A stretch of DNA of 23,387 bases from Actinomycetota bacterium (GTDB lineage Bacteria > Actinomycetota > Thermoleophilia > Gaiellales > Gaiellaceae): contig JACCUU010000091.1 in assembly GCA_013811645.1 (NCBI GenBank), forward strand, positions 1 to 23,387. Direction: 5' to 3'. Positions 23,111 through 23,387 of this stretch are shown here, one piece after another. The notes under the pieces were generated by a model. That model searched no databases and was not told the origin of the DNA. It saw only the letters and a list, made by a program, of their open reading frames with translations. A program made the position numbers and the translations under genes. How positions within the stretch are numbered: position 1 is the stretch's first letter; every line of letters begins with the position of its first letter.

Positions 23111-23387
23111 ATGACGGGCGACCCGGCAAGCCCGGAAGAGCGCGCACAAGGCGTCGCTTCGGGCCGTCCAAACCGTGTGACCGAAGCGGGGCCTGCCTCC
23201 GCGGCCATCGAGCTGACGACCCTCACCGACGGCGGCCAGCGGGCGGCGGACATCGCGCGCCTGCTCGCCGGCTTCCTCGCGAAGGCGGAGAAGAGCCTGG
23301 ATCTCGCCTTGTACGACGTCCGCTTCGAGACCGGCGCGGGTGGGCTCGTGCTCGCCTCGCTCCTCTCCGCCGCCCAGCGCGGAGTTG
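23111..23387 (+). CDS. Phospholipase D-like domain protein, 5' part only
   Basis: An open frame runs from ATG 23111 off the window end (92 codons visible). After a polar 30-residue lead it reads IELTTLTDGGQRAADIARLL, then KSLDLALYDVRFETG and LLSAAQRGV. This is the usual opening of PLD-superfamily domains, where SLDLALYDVR forms the first strand and the segment before the first HKD motif follows. The catalytic HxK motif lies beyond the window. No Shine-Dalgarno sequence precedes ATG 23111; GTG 23177 is an alternative start that would leave more room from the divergent recombinase stump. The substrate could be a phospholipid or nucleic acid. Confidence 0.65.
   Translation, partial: MTGDPASPEERAQGVASGRPNRVTEAGPASAAIELTTLTDGGQRAADIARLLAGFLAKAEKSLDLALYDVRFETGAGGLVLASLLSAAQRGV

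Overview
The window is high-GC bacterial DNA, densely packed with genes. Gene content and motif style (actinobacterial-type FtsZ with the [11 protein letters not shown] loop, long actinobacterial-type Lhr helicase, HhH-GPD glycosylase of the kind common in Actinobacteria, many GTG starts) suggest an actinobacterium, probably of the deep class Thermoleophilia. This is inference from sequence style; no rRNA or tRNA gene is present to confirm it.

Layout. 178-597 (+) is a cyclic-nucleotide-binding-domain protein, convergent with dnaE (700-4104, -). An 82-residue orphan (4162-4410, -) lies next to a divergent dual-specificity phosphatase (4501-4962, +). Then comes a long coiled-coil protein (5229-7133, +) with a doubtful 57-residue ORF behind it. 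Next, on the minus strand, a gamma-glutamyltransferase-like gene is coupled to a GNAT acetyltransferase (9191-7354). A parA-ftsZ pair (11548-9244, -) overlaps by 29 nt, and its FtsZ carries a long N-terminal extension. Upstream on the same strand are a small ORF coupled to a bicupin gene (12795-11621), a 407-residue orphan (14108-12885) and lhr (18528-14155). Diverging from lhr is an HhH-GPD DNA glycosylase (18649-19224, +), with a 20-bp perfect inverted repeat between the two starts. 19462-21636 (+) encodes a secreted protein with an unidentified N-terminal domain and Ig-like repeats.

The last 1.5 kb looks accessory or damaged. It has a minus-strand PA14 plus malectin-like gene broken into several frames, always by one extra base in a homopolymer or GC-rich run. 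It also has the N-terminal stump of a serine recombinase, and the start of a phospholipase-D-like gene that runs off the window.

The most unusual signal is a family of about 65-bp two-hairpin palindromic repeats. Three clear copies are present. Two lie between convergent genes. The third sits in frame inside lhr, where it encodes about 23 residues between the two helicase lobes, much like the Rickettsia palindromic elements. A second theme is that at least five genes have a TAnnnT -10-like hexamer 6-9 nt before the start codon and no usable Shine-Dalgarno sequence, which suggests leaderless mRNAs.

Functionally the window mixes replication (dnaE), division and segregation (parA, ftsZ) and DNA repair (lhr, glycosylase) with small-molecule enzymes and cell-surface proteins. 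No CRISPR array, complete insertion sequence, prophage or RNA gene was seen. No stretch longer than 300 bp lacks a gene.
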